A DNA stretch of 64,000 nucleotides, taken from positions 22,193 to 86,192 of the forward strand of contig ML978283.1 in NCBI GenBank assembly GCA_010015745.1. Direction: 5' to 3'. Positions 12,677-24,085 of the stretch are shown here, one piece after another. The notes beneath the pieces are model-generated. The model did not search any database, was not told where the DNA came from, and was given only the letters and a program-made list of their open reading frames with translations. A program made the translations under genes and the position numbers. Numbering within the stretch: position 1 is the first letter of the stretch; each line of letters begins with the position of its first letter. Source of the DNA: Setomelanomma holmii (lineage: Eukaryota > Ascomycota > Dothideomycetes > Pleosporales > Phaeosphaeriaceae).

Positions 12677-14817
12677 ATGGCTCCCCCCGCAGTTAACAAG
12701 ACAAATCTCCACCCGAGCGGTCTCAAGTATGTTGTAGCTAGATGGTTGACCTTGAAGGACGGCTACTGACTATCACAGGCCCGCAAAGGAACACACTGAG
12801 ATTGAAGAAGAGCTCCACGACAAGGCTCACATTGATTACGACCGTGTAGCAATTGTGAGCTCCCACAACCACAATCAACACGCATTCAGTACTGACAACT
12901 TCAGGTCGCCAATCCTTCAGTTGCAGCCCTCTATGAAGATGCTCTCGTGTACGAGACAGGTTCGGCTATCACAGCATCAGGCGCGCTTTCAGCATATTCG
13001 GGAGCCAAGACTGGCCGCTCACCCTCGGATAAGCGTATCGTCGAAGAAGGATCCTCCTCGAAAGAGGTCTGGTGGGGCCCTGTCAACAAGCCGATGAATC
13101 CCGACGTAAGTCTTCAGCTTTCCGTTCACCCTTCAAAAAGTCCCGCAGCAATTCCTAAGAAATTTGCTTGTGAATCCGACAGCAGACGTCATGCACACTA
13201 AGCGCACACCCGATGAGTGCGGTTGCTGTTGCGATCCCTGCACGTTCGCGCGCTGGGGCTCGGCTGCCCCGCATGCAAGACGGTCAGCCCCTCGATTCGG
13301 CAGACATTCACGTGTGTTCACAATTCTCTTGCTAACCGCACTTGCAGGTCTGGCGTATCAACCGTGAGCGTGCCATTGATTACCTCAACACCAGGAATCG
13401 CATCTACGTCGTCGATGGATTCGCCGGATGGGACGAGCGCTACCGGATACGCGTCCGCGTTGTTTGCGCGCGCGCTTACCATGCTCTCTTTATGCGTAAC
13501 ATGTTGATCCGTCCCTCAAGAGAGGAGCTCGAGGGCTTCCATCCCGACTACGTCATCTACAATGCCGGCGCCTTCCCCGCAAATAGATACACCAGTGGCA
13601 TGACTTCATCGACCTCGGTCGCCATCAACTTTGCCGATAAGGAGATGGTTATTCTCGGTACTGAGTACGCCGGAGAAATGAAGAAGGTAATGGAAGCACT
13701 CTGTGTGTACGGTGCAATATCGCTGATATGATACGCAGGGTATCTTCACGGTGCTCTACTATGAGATGCCCGTCAAGCATGACGTCCTCACATTGCACTC
13801 GTCTGCCAACGAAGGCCAGAATGGCGATGTCACTGTTTTCTTCGGCCTGTCAGGCACTGGCAAGACAACATTGTCTGCCGACCCCAAGCGTGCCTTGATT
13901 GGTGACGACGAGCACTGCTGGAGTGACTCAGGTGTCTTCAACATTGAGGGTGGCTGCTACGCCAAGTGCATTGGCCTGTCCGCAGAGAAGGAACCCGATA
14001 TCTATGGCGCCATTCGCTTCGGATCCATCCTTGAGAATGTTGTCTTCGACCCCGTTACCCGCGTCGTCGACTACGACGATGACACACTGACCGAGAACAC
14101 CCGTTGCGCCTACCCTATCGAGTACATCGAGAACACCAAGATCCCCTGCATCTCAAGCAAGCACCCCAAGAACCTTGTCCTGCTGACCTGCGATGCCCGC
14201 GGTGTCCTGCCACCTATCTCCAAGCTCAACCCGGAGCAGACCATGTACCACTTCATCTCCGGCTACACCTCCAAGATGGCCGGAACCGAGCAAGGCGTCA
14301 CCGAGCCACAGGCCACCTTCTCATCCTGCTTTGCCCAGCCCTTCCTCGCACTGCACCCCATGCGTTACGCCAAGATGCTGGCGAAGAAGATGGAGGAGCA
14401 CAACGCCGATGCATGGCTGCTCAACACCGGCTGGGTCGGTGCTGGCGCTACCACTGGGTAAGTCTCCCACATGCACTAACTACATTCTACACACATACTA
14501 ATATCACTTGCAGTGGCAAGCGCTGCCCGCTAAAATACACCCGCGCTATCCTCGACGCCATCCATAGCGGCGAACTCGCAAATGTCGAATACGAAACTTA
14601 CGAGACTTTTGGCCTGTCCGTGCCCAAGACCTGCCCCAACGTCCCCGACGAGCTGCTCAACCCCGCGAAATCGTGGAACGGCACCGCCGACTTCAAGGGT
14701 GAGGTCGAGAAGCTGGGTCGCTTGTTCATGGAGAACTTCAAGAAGTATGAGGATCAGGCTACGCCTGAGGTGCTCAAGAGTGGCCCGCATGTGTGTTGCT
14801 GCCCTAAGCATTCGTAA
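12677..14817 (+). CDS. PCK1: Phosphoenolpyruvate carboxykinase (ATP)
   Basis: Six exons: 12677-12726, 12779-12854, 12905-13105, 13348-13686, 13739-14457 and 14514-14817. They give 562 residues, within the family range. The enzyme turns oxaloacetate and ATP into phosphoenolpyruvate and CO2, the committed step of gluconeogenesis; the Aspergillus name is acuF. The ATP-binding P-loop GLSGTGKTT is near residue 259, followed by the metal-binding GDDEHCW. YSGAKTGRSP, near the N-terminus, fits the conserved PEPCK substrate region. The protein ends in CCCPKHS. All five introns are short and have GT-AG ends; the third, 242 bases, is long for this window. I chose ATG 12677 because MAPPAVNKTNLHPSG resembles fungal cytosolic PEPCK N-termini. 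Expression is expected on acetate or other gluconeogenic carbon (family knowledge), but I could not confirm operator sites. Confidence 0.96.
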
Positions 14818-15527
14818 ACCCGAATGCGAGATGAGAAAGGTAGCATTTTCTTATGATTTGACAAACTGAGTAATCCGGTCGATTTGACCTCAGCGATTTT
14901 CCTTCCTCCTTCCCTTTTGAGTGGTTGTGGGTATATATAAGCCCACTGGTGGATTAACCTTACAAGAGGTTCTTTTCTTATTACTTATTCACAATACCTT
15001 GTATCATCGACGACCGACCAAAACCAAACGAGGGAGAGACTTGGATGCGAGGTTTTCCTTAGCCTTGTACAGTTGGGCGTGGAGTTTGGCATTGCATCGA
15101 AGGAAAGAGGAGCAGTATCATAGCGAGGTGATGCGGAGAAGAGTAAAAGAGTAGAGAGAACGAATATGACTGAATTCTGCACAAGTCCTCACTATCTTTC
15201 ACACATCGTTATCAACCTTAATTCACCTATGTCAAATCCTATTTTAGACATCTGCTGGGTGAGGGAGTGTTGTGTGGCGGCCGAACAACTATCCATATGG
15301 ATGTTCGAAAATATACCTGGCGGCTGAACGCCATCGCTATGCCTCCGCAAAGTCGACTAATGAAAGGTGCAGGTGGCGCTTAGCCTCATCATACTGCATG
15401 TGCGACAAGTACAGAAGGAGTCGCAGGTCAGTGTCCTCACTCGACTGGGACTACAGCACTACGGCGAACTCTAACGTAGTTGGTTTCTAGTTGGTTGTTT
15501 CCGTCTGCAAACCGTAGCTTTGTTATC
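14818..15527. other. Convergent intergenic region after PEPCK
   Basis: This stretch holds the presumed 3' UTRs of PEPCK and of the minus-strand zinc-finger gene. No coding frame, repeat or RNA gene was recognised. Confidence 0.4.
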
Positions 15528-16084
15528 TCATGGCTCATCTCTTCTTGTTCTTAGATCGTCATTGTTCCTTCGGTACCGCACGACATGCCTATCGAAATTA
15601 TCTATTCGATTCCAGATTCTTTTTGGAGCCCTGCAATCTGTATTCGGACATTTGAACCGGTTTTGCAACGCATTCGCCTCCATAATCTTAGCCTTGTAGA
15701 CTGTCCTTTTGTGACGCTTCAGATCAGCGTTGAGATTGAAAGCGCGTGGACACTGTGAGCATGTGAAGCGTCGAATGTGCTTCCGATTTTGATGCTCGTT
15801 TAGTTTACCTAGCGTGCAATTGCAAAGGGTGCATAAATGTGTGCTATCAAGAATAACGTTAGTGGTGTTGTTGCATTAGTATTAGAGGAGCTAGATAGCG
15901 AAGTAGTGTTGCCAGACAGATCATAGGAAAATATAAAACTCGACAATTTTCCTTGTGTTACGCTTTCTACACATTGCCCATGCATATTGTCATCGACGCA
16001 ATTTATAGGTTCTTCGAATACCTCTCGGCCAAGAATAGTGCTTTCGAGAGCCAGCAGGATCGGCAGTGATCGCGGTAAAGTCAT
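15528..16084 (-). CDS. Small C2H2 zinc-finger protein, N-terminus unresolved
   Basis: Too interrupted to show as one long frame. The firm part is the exon 15528-15843: HLCTLCNCTLGKLNEHQNRKH forms one finger (Cys-x2-Cys, His-x5-His), and FTCSQC with FNLNADLKRH forms a second whose last His appears to be Tyr. A third, FKCPNTDC followed by IDNFDRH, resembles the last finger of fungal nuclear proteins. The stop is TGA at 15528-15530. A branch-like CTAAC and the acceptor ATAG precede the exon. I tentatively join it to 15918-16084 (ATG at 16084) by a 74-base intron, giving 160 residues in frame, but the donor GTCTGG is weak and more 5' exons may exist. It is probably a nuclear DNA-binding protein. 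The neighbouring hypothetical gene is divergently transcribed. Confidence 0.55.
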
Positions 16085-16601
16085 GCGATGCCTCAAATAT
16101 GCAACCGACGTTCGTGGCTCTGGCTCTCAAAGTGAACTTTGGCGTTTGGAAGACTTTCGCTTGCTTGTAGCATCTTTGTGTATTAGACTACCAGCACGTC
16201 TCATCCAGCTTATGAGCTCGAAGGTATAGAATCAACCACCGGAATTTCGGGTAGTGAACACCATAAGAAAATGGCTATGGATCTCATGTGGCATATGATG
16301 GGCTTCAACCGTGTCGAGTTTTGACCGAAGATAAGGTTTTGTAACAGAGCAGGAGCGATTGCACAGACGCGCTCGCGAAACAGGTTAGACAGCATGGCCC
16401 GTGCGCCATCTTCCAACCACGCTGAGCCGTATCAAGTCGTTCATCCAATCGCACGCCCCAACATCCATCGTTCTAAACTTGGTTCTACACACGCTTCTCG
16501 GGCTTGAAAGCGAGCACGTTGCACGAAGAGGCCAGGAAACGACGTCACATGGCTATCGTCATCATTGTTGACACCTTAGAAAGTCTGGCAATCGGTGCAC
16601 G

Positions 16602-17384
16602 ATGAGAATTACTGCCATACTGCGCACATCAAAGCTGAGATTCGGGATACACGCACGACTTTCTTGGGACAAAGCGCAGGAGGCATCAGGTCTCTCGAAA
16701 GAGAATTGGGAGCAATTACGTGTATGCATCTGCTATCTGATATACTCGATCCTGACTATTGACCATCATCAGCGCGCGACCTACAATTTCTGCAAGTCGC
16801 TCGACACAGAAGCTTACACAAAACGCACTGAAGCAGAACGACAAAATCTACTGGAGCTCGTGAATGCTCATGTGCGAAAAGTTAAGCTTTCTCAGCCGGT
16901 CGACAGCGATCATATCAATTGGCTAGCGCATAGAATCTTGTCATACGATCGAGAACCCCAGCAAAAGCGTAAGCATCCCGCGCCATGTCATGTGCGGACT
17001 TCTCACTCTCCGAACAGGCACTGCACTGAATCTGCAATGTAGAGCGGCATTTACAGACGCACACCCGTGGGATGTGGAGACTGGAATGCAGAAACTCATG
17101 GTATGCTGATGAGAAATCCGTACAAGAGTCTGCGCTTACTTGTACTACAGGACAACGTTCGTGATGCTATCACTGAATTCATCAGACCGAGTGGTAGCGG
17201 GCGAGCAAATGCCATACCATTAAGTGAGATGTCCGAAGATGAACGTCAACGCATCAGAGACGATATAAGAAGGCGAAACCATCAAGTGCAGCTTCCGAAT
17301 CTCTCTGATGATACACTCGACCGCCTCATTGCACGGAAATTTTCCAACAGAACGTACGACATGCGAAGAAGACGCAGAACATGA
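16602..17384 (+). CDS. Hypothetical protein, four exons
   Basis: Exons 16602-16721, 16773-16968, 17018-17100 and 17151-17384 join in phase to 210 residues. I recognise no family. The protein is charged and mostly helical in appearance: KENWEQLRRATYNFCKSL, then an acidic/basic middle, then DERQRIRDDIRRRN and a very basic end, MRRRRRT. All introns are 49-51 bases with GT-AG ends, which supports a real gene over chance. The ATG at 16602 is the first in frame; an earlier exon starting at ATG 16394 is possible. The open frame 17412-17639 could be a further exon if a GTACGA donor near 17355 is used, replacing the basic tail. Nucleic-acid binding would fit the charge but is a guess. Confidence 0.5.
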
Positions 17385-17966
17385 AGCAGCACACGTATTC
17401 GCAGCATTGACATGGAACATGCAAGTATAGACGCACGCCCTCGGTCAACAGCATACCATGCTCATCCCAGCAACAAGACACAGAGCGTCACAAAGATTAA
17501 ATTCATGGTCAGGAGAACAGTTGGACTCAATCAGAACCCGTCGGATAAGTCTCGCCCGTGTATTCGCACAATGGGAAATACATCGATCCACAACCCGAGG
17601 ACCACTCGCCGTTCAAAGGAGCAGAGATCCTCCACGTGATAAGCTTTGGGCCAATCGAAATAAGATACTTTTAACAGCACCGTTTTCGAATTGCGAGGCT
17701 AGGAGCTATACGCAGCACTCACACGCTATCGACGTGATCGCTGTACTAAGCTACCGACACCGATACAAGAGCTGATTGGGTGTGCATCGCGCAGTCTGGA
17801 TCATATGCCGGACAATCACATCTACCAAACCAAAAGTTAGATGCATGAAGAATTTCGACCCTTGTCATGTAATTGCGATGACATTACAACCCCATAATAG
17901 AAACCTAGGGTATCTCTAAAAACGCCAATCACCCAAGTCGACCTGCATTTCCAAGCCAAGCCGGAC
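17385..17966. other. Intergenic region with possible extra exon
   Basis: Two overlapping Arg/Ser-rich open frames (17412-17639 and 17458-17775) occur here. Either could be an alternative 3' exon of the upstream hypothetical gene, or chance. The right part is the 3' flank of the minus-strand SWIB gene. Confidence 0.3.
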
Positions 17967-19644
17967 CTACGCAGCCTTGATATTCTGCCTTGCCAACCAC
18001 AACGCCACACTCTCCTTCGCAATATCGCTCCCCCAAACCCCATCCGCCCCGCCCCGTCTCCACTCCTCGCCTGATGCATCCTCGCCCCCACCACGCGTCG
18101 CCTCGCCAAGCAGGACCTCGAGATCGCGCTTCTGGGACGAAAGCCAGCGCTTGAAGAAGGCGACGGGATCCTTGGACATGCTAGAGAAGAAGGCGTGTTT
18201 GGCTTTTGATTGGCCGATTGCGCCCATGAGGAGGACGAGTTGCTCGTCGATCTTTTGGATTTCTTGGAGCGTTTGGATGCTGTCTGGGCGGCGGAGGATG
18301 TCTTGGAATAGGGGTTGCATGGGATCTTCGAGGGCGACTTGGACGTCGTAGATGGTGAGTTCTGAAGCGACTTTGCCAGAGTCGGCGGCGGGCGAGATGT
18401 AGTCCTTGTCGACGCGAATCGTATATTGTAGTTGGATTGGTGGGAGTGTGGTCAGGTGCGGCTTGATGAGCTGCGGTAGGTTTGGGAAGTAGAAGGAGTC
18501 TGCGCCACCGAAGAGGGCTTTGAGTTTGGCGTCGCACGCGAATTTGCGCTCGTCGTCGTCTTGCTGCAGGTGTTGTGAGCGCGCGTATTCCCAGATGCCC
18601 ATGAGAACGCCGGCGCGATCTTCTTCGTCGGTATCAAGGAGCTCGGCGAGAGGCTTGCTTAGTCGGAAGACCTAGATATTATTGTCAGAGCGCATTCTTA
18701 CGTCCAGGGTACCCAATTTCCTATCTCATGGTTACTCACCTCAGGATTCTGGAATCGCTGCAAGTTGATTGTAATGCTGATGTTCTCGTCGCCCTTGCGC
18801 TCAAACTCGAGCTCGCTGAAGTTACTTTCTTTCGTGTTTGCAGTCTCAGGCCGCTTCCACTCAATCGATGTGAAGTTGTCGGGTTGCAGACTCTTTGCAC
18901 GGTCGAAGTCGATTGTGATGGAGTTGAAATAGTGCGAGAACAGCTTTGGCTTCGCAGCAGCCTTTTGCTCTGCAGCCTCGGCACCGTCCTCGTCCATGGC
19001 ATCTGCGTCCTTCTCGTCCTCCTCTTCATCCTCAAGACCCTCGTCACCCTGTTCGTCCAGCAGGCGACCCTGGATCTTGACGCGATAGGTGGCGTTGGTG
19101 TCGCTCTCGAAATCGAAAGCGTCCGCGTCAATGCCGCTGCTCTGCCAGGGCTGATTCTCAACCGTGTTCGAGATCCATATGCGCATGGTGCCATAGCGCG
19201 AGGCACGGGAGTGGTGCTTCGAATCCATAACATCAAGCTTTTTGCGCATCATGGTTGCGTCCAGTGTGCGCTCCACCTCGCGCAGCTCTTTATATCGCGC
19301 CACGCCATCGCAAATGCAGATGTCCTCTACACCCTCGGGAATATTCTTGTCCGTGGGGTTCTTTGCGATCCGGCGCATCTTTTCGCGACGCTCAGCTTCG
19401 GCTCGCTGCTGAGCTTGCATCGTGGCGTTGTTGTATTGTTGCGGGGCGTGTTGTGGAGCTACTATGGGACCTTTACGAAAAGCAAACGCCAAGTCAGACT
19501 TGCTAATCATGTTGGGGGGATGTTGGGGGGCGGAAGGTGCAGTTGGTAGCGGTGAATGCGATTGCACTTACCAGGCCCTCTGCGCGCGGCAGGCGGCATC
19601 GCCATTTGCTGCTGCGGAATATAGTTGGTCCGGTTGCCGTACAT
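17967..19644 (-). CDS. SNF12: SWIB-domain subunit of SWI/SNF or RSC complex (Snf12/Rsc6/SMARCD type)
   Basis: Reading down the minus strand, exons are 19572-19644, 18740-19470 and 17967-18671, giving 502 residues. The N-terminus is Gln/Pro-rich (IPQQQMAMPPAARRGP). A conserved central region then includes ARYKELREVERTLDATMMRK and an acidic Glu/Asp run near 19000-19060. The SWIB domain (about residues 269-345) opens right after the last splice with VFRLSKPLAELLDT and has GVLMGIWEYARSQ. The C-terminal helical region has RWLSSQKRDLEVLLGE. This matches SMARCD/Swp73-class subunits, which bridge remodeler subunits in the nucleus. Filamentous ascomycetes usually have one or two such genes, so Snf12 versus Rsc6 cannot be settled here. 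It is divergent from the amidohydrolase gene across 538 bases. A long plus-strand frame over exon 2 is an antisense shadow. Confidence 0.93.
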
Positions 19645-20182
19645 CGTGGGCAGGAGCGCGACTCTGGAAACGGTAGCGAGGATGGGGGAGCGACTTCCAC
19701 GATGAAAGCGCGATGTTGGAGATGGAAGATGGCAGGGCGCTTTTCTGGGGAGACGCGTTCGAGGTACCACGTTAGAGCTTTGGCCTGATTCGCGCGTCTC
19801 CTTTTCCTATGGCGGGGCTGCGCAAGGCTGGGAACCCCGCGAACTGGCCTCAACATGCTGGGCGTCCTTTACTATCATCCGGTGTGGCCAGGGACTATGT
19901 GAATTCTGTGACATGTGCGTGTCATATTTGCGAGATGCCTCTGCTGTTCGATCTCTCTGTACCCTTTCACGGCGTGAATGCATTTCTCTTGGCGCGCGAT
20001 CCGATTCGCGGCATGCATCGAATACTTCCGTCTAGCGGTGTCAAAGTCCATCGAGACATTATCGTCTTATCGCTCATCTTCCTCCAATAATTCCTCAAAA
20101 AATCATCATTGACTTGCTTTGCACCTGCGTCCTGACAGAACTTGGAGAGACCAACACGAAAGAGAACCATCACAGAGAGACG
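19645..20182. promoter_or_regulatory. Divergent promoter region, SWIB gene and amidohydrolase gene
   Basis: These 538 bases lie between two start codons facing apart and must hold both promoters. No TATA box is clear and no coding frame is convincing. Confidence 0.4.
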
Positions 20183-21531
20183 ATGAGGAGCTTGAAGAAG
20201 ATTGTCCGCGTGCGCATACCGAACAAGCCATCGTCTAGCCTATGGGACATAACCATCCATGATGGGAGGATAGCATCCGTCACGGCCCATGACAGCGCGT
20301 TGAATGTCCAAGCTCCTGATGTCCTCGATGGAACCAACCGGCTTGTAGCTCCCTCTCTCTGCCACGCCCACATCCATCTCGACAAGTGCTTTCTGCTTCA
20401 GGATCCCAAGTACAGCGACCTGCAGATCGAGAGTGGGGGCTTCGACGAGGCCATGAAGATGACTGGTGAAGCCAAGTCCAGATTCGACGAGGACGATCTG
20501 CTCAAAAGGGGCGGGCAACTTATCGAAGAGAGTGTCAAACATGGTGTGACTTCTATGAGAGCTTTCGTTGAGGTCGATGGAGTGGTGGAGCTGAAATGTT
20601 TGCAGGCTGGTTTGAAGCTCAAAGAGCAGTGCAGAGACAGGTGCGAGATACAAATTTGCGCCTTTGCGCAGCTGCCGTTGTTCTCCGGCCAAGATCAGGG
20701 TGCTGAAGTGCGAAGACTGATGGCTCTTGCGGCAGATGAGCCAGGAGTTGAGGTGCTTGGAAGTACGCCATATGTCGAAGATGGGGAGCCCAAATCGAAA
20801 GAAAATGTAAGGTGGATCGCAGAATTAGCCATGCAGCGCAAGAAGCATCTGGACCTACATCTGGACTACTTCCTCGAGGAATACAAGCAGCCTCTTGTTT
20901 GGGACGTCCTCAACATTGTGAAACAGCTAGGTTGGCCAGAGGAGGAGGATCTGAGAATCACACTTGGCCACTGTACCCGCTTGACACGATTCGGACACGA
21001 CGAGTGGCAGCACTTGCGTCAAGAGATTGGAAAGCTGCCTGTATCCTTCGTCGGCCTTCCCACGTCTGATCTCTTCATGATGCGCACGCCGGAGGGCCTG
21101 CGTGGAACACTGCCGGTCCTGGAGCTGATCCGAGAGCACGATCTGAATGCAGCGATTGCTATCAACAATGTGGGAAACGCGTTCACGCCGCAAGGTACCT
21201 GTGATCCTCTGAGCCTAGCTTCGCTCGCAGTCGGTCTGTATCAAGCCGGCACAATGAAAGACGCGGAAACAATATATGTAGGTACCCTCAAACCTTGCCT
21301 AATCAGGTGCCGCCTTTTGACGCTGCAACGTAGGAATCCGTCTCGTCTCGGGCGAAGGCTGCCATTGGCTGCGAGACAACATCCTTGGACCTGGACCCTG
21401 GCCAGTTCGCGGATCTACTGTTGTTTGATCGGATGGACAGTGGCTGGAGGTGTAGGAAGAGTATCGCAGAAGTGGTATATGACGCCGGATCCAATCGACA
21501 AACGGTGTTCCGTGGTCGATTGACGGCTTAA
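20183..21531 (+). CDS. Cytosine deaminase-like (CodA-type) amidohydrolase
   Basis: Exons 20183-21277 and 21334-21531 give 430 residues. The fold is the metal-dependent amidohydrolase TIM barrel. The metal-binding HxH is in CHAHIHLDK (about residue 62). Further His candidates lie in LDLHLDYF and LGHCTR. The closest class is CodA-like deaminases and N-isopropylammelide-type hydrolases, which act on cyclic amide or amidine rings. The late block reads INNVGNAFTPQG where bacterial CodA has an Asp (SDNV), so the catalytic Asp may be replaced by Asn. The substrate is therefore unknown. There is no signal peptide, so it is probably cytosolic. The start ATG 20183 is 14 codons before the first conserved strand. 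Confidence 0.88.
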
Positions 21532-22057
21532 AGCTAAGCTGGGGCCAGGTACTGTTGTTCGTTAGAGAAGGTACACGGTATTTCTTGACATCATGTGTTT
21601 AGCGCGACTTCCCCACGCAAAGTCACATCTCAAGACTACAAACGCACAACACACGCGGCATACACCGCGAAGCACTCATTACAGTTTCTGCACGGATCCG
21701 CTACCTGGCACGAACGGTCGTCGCTATTTCGGTAGATAGTGCGCGTTTGCTTGTGCGACAAGAACGAGTCACACAGCTCACGTGCTTCCCGTTCACTGCA
21801 AGCACAGAGCACCCCACTGCCAAGCACTTGTCTCTTGCATAGCCCGTGCATCGACCCCACGACGTCAATCTTACGGCAGACTCGTCGCACCTAGATTCGT
21901 TCGATGCTTCCACTTAGCCACGACCAATAGAAGTGACCGACCCTTCTGGAGCGCTCGACCACAAGGATAAGACTATTTCAGTACACCGAGGGCACTAGTT
22001 GATATCGACACGGCTTACGCGCAAACACATTCAGTACGCCAGCCCGCAAACTTCACA
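21532..22057. other. Intergenic region
   Basis: This is the 3' flank of the amidohydrolase and the promoter of the PAH-like gene. Opposite-strand frames at 21636-21913 overlap each other and have no family support. Confidence 0.35.
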
Positions 22058-24085
22058 ATGGAGGAGCCTATAGCTACAAGTCAAGAAGATCATATAAGGA
22101 GTGGTGCTTCTCGCTTTCCGGCACTCAACCAGGTGTCGCTTGTGTTCTTAGAGAATATGAAGGTAAGCTATTTGCACACCCTGGTGCACGGTCCTGCGAC
22201 TCTGGTCTTCCGGCGCAAGCCCTCGTAAGACTCCAGCCGCTGTTGCTTCTTCACTTCTCCATGGACAGCTCCTGACATTAAGTAGATCAGATTCGGCGAG
22301 CAGTCATACGAGGCAGCTAAAATCCACGACATCCTTGGACAATTTGCAAGTGGCGAAATTTCGAAGAGGCATACAATCTCGACTATCTTGAACATTATTA
22401 GTGGTCACGACAACCTCAGACATGATCTCTTTGCGATTCTGAACCATGACGATGCGCGCTGGACGCCTAGAGACTTCGATCTATCACCGAAATCCGTGCC
22501 GCAATTTCTCCAGCTCACGCATGAACCGCAGATGTGCCTGCCTTCTATCTCGGTGCCATGGGAGTCCAATCGTCCCAGTCGTTCCTCATTCAGATCACTG
22601 ACTTCAGCTGTCTACAATGCATACGCGAACCCCGATGAGGCCGAAGTTGGACAAGGGACAACAGACACACAAAGCGAGCACGACCATCAGCAGCCGACTC
22701 CACAGATTACGCTCCCTTGGCCTGGGCAGGCTGCGTATGCTAATAGTTCAATTCTTGGTCATGTTGCGTCACCTGATGATGGTTCTTTGCACGACGACCC
22801 ATGGCATCCGAATACCCACTACGATCCCATGCTAAATCAGCCAAATACTGAGTCGTTCAGCGTGTGGGAGCCAGAGCGATCGCGGTATTTACAGTCTTGG
22901 CGGGAGGTAGAATATGGCAATCCAGGCGCAGAAAACAGACATTTAATGGTCCCACAGCGTGGAGACATGCCCCTCGATGATGGATCTCCGCCATCCACGG
23001 CTGTGCTCGAATGTCACTTCTCAAATGGGTCCCACGAGAACCACTCCCGGAGAACCACACTGTCGCCATTCGTTCATCAGGAGCAGGCTTTGACTCGGAC
23101 CCTGCAACCGCTCAAACACGAGCCAGAACTGCGAGAAGGTTATGAGCCCGCGATGTCGCTTGAGATGCTTCCACCGGCCATGAACTATGAGCAACGTGAG
23201 GCTTCTCCTTGCAGCAATACAGTGGCAACACAGAGATTTTCAAGCCAACTCGGTGGACTAGAGGACGTGCAGAGCGAGGTCTCAGCGACTGACACGCGTC
23301 CTTTCAAACGTTTGAAAGCTACAACGACGGCTGCTCGCAGTCGTGCGGAGGGTAGTGGCGAGTTCATCCATGGTCTATGTGGAAAGCGCTTCAAGAGCCG
23401 CTCCAAAGTTAAGAAGCATCACTGGGGCAACAAGAAAGATGATCTCGATACCACTACGGGCTGCTGGGCCAAGCATAAGAAGCCAAATATCCGTTGGGAC
23501 GATCATCCAAGCTGCCGGGAGGCGCCAAAAGTAGGCGCAGCCAGGCGAACTTCCGATGTTCGTACGTCGAAGCATACCGAGAGCAGGCTTTCATCTGCGG
23601 AACACAAGGCACTAACTGTCCCAGCAATGATCCCAAGTCGCGAACGACTCCACTCTCATCGCATTCTTCACGATGAAGTCCCCAGAGAACTCCCAAAAAG
23701 GACTGCTGACTCGCCACACACATCGTTGCAGTATCCGGGGTCTACCTTGTCTCAGTACCATAGTCACCACTTACCGGGTAGAAGGTCCTTCGAGAGCTTG
23801 TTGTCGGCGGTCAATATGGTATCGGAGATGGAGGCTCCCGTACCGCAAGGACGAAATGATTCTCTTGTGGCTCAATTAGACGCTCAAGCTGCAGCTGTAG
23901 ACTACGAGTCCCACTATCGTCCTGGCTGGACGTTCGAATCTATTGTACCCTGCAACGAGCGTGTCTATGACCCACCAAAGCCAGATTCAGGCCCAGCCTA
24001 TACGTCGAGAGAGCATATGTTGCTACCAGCTCCTTATATGTCAGAGGGCAACTTTCACCCTGGGCAGATCAATAGATATGGATAG
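22058..24085 (+). CDS. PAH-like plus zinc-finger-like nuclear protein
   Basis: Exons 22058-22162 and 22286-24085 give 634 residues. Residues about 25-90, rebuilt across the splice, resemble the paired amphipathic helix (PAH) of Sin3: FLENMKIRFGEQSYEA, a central hydrophobic helix (IHDILGQFASGEI) and the end pattern ISGHDNLRHDLFAIL. Residues about 395-446 hold a Cys/His block, LCGKRFKSRSKVKKHHWGN then TTGCWAKHKKP and DDHPSC. It looks like a C2H2-type finger with extra Cys, as found in Dothideomycete nuclear proteins. The regions between are Pro/Ser/His-rich and probably disordered. A DNA-binding factor that contacts a corepressor through the PAH-like fold is my inference. Without the first short exon the PAH pattern is incomplete. 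Confidence 0.82.

Noticed and set aside
18728..19549. 273-codon plus-strand frame over the SWIB gene
   Set aside because: It is antisense to exon 2 of a well-supported gene. Its hydrophobic look comes from reversed acidic codons.
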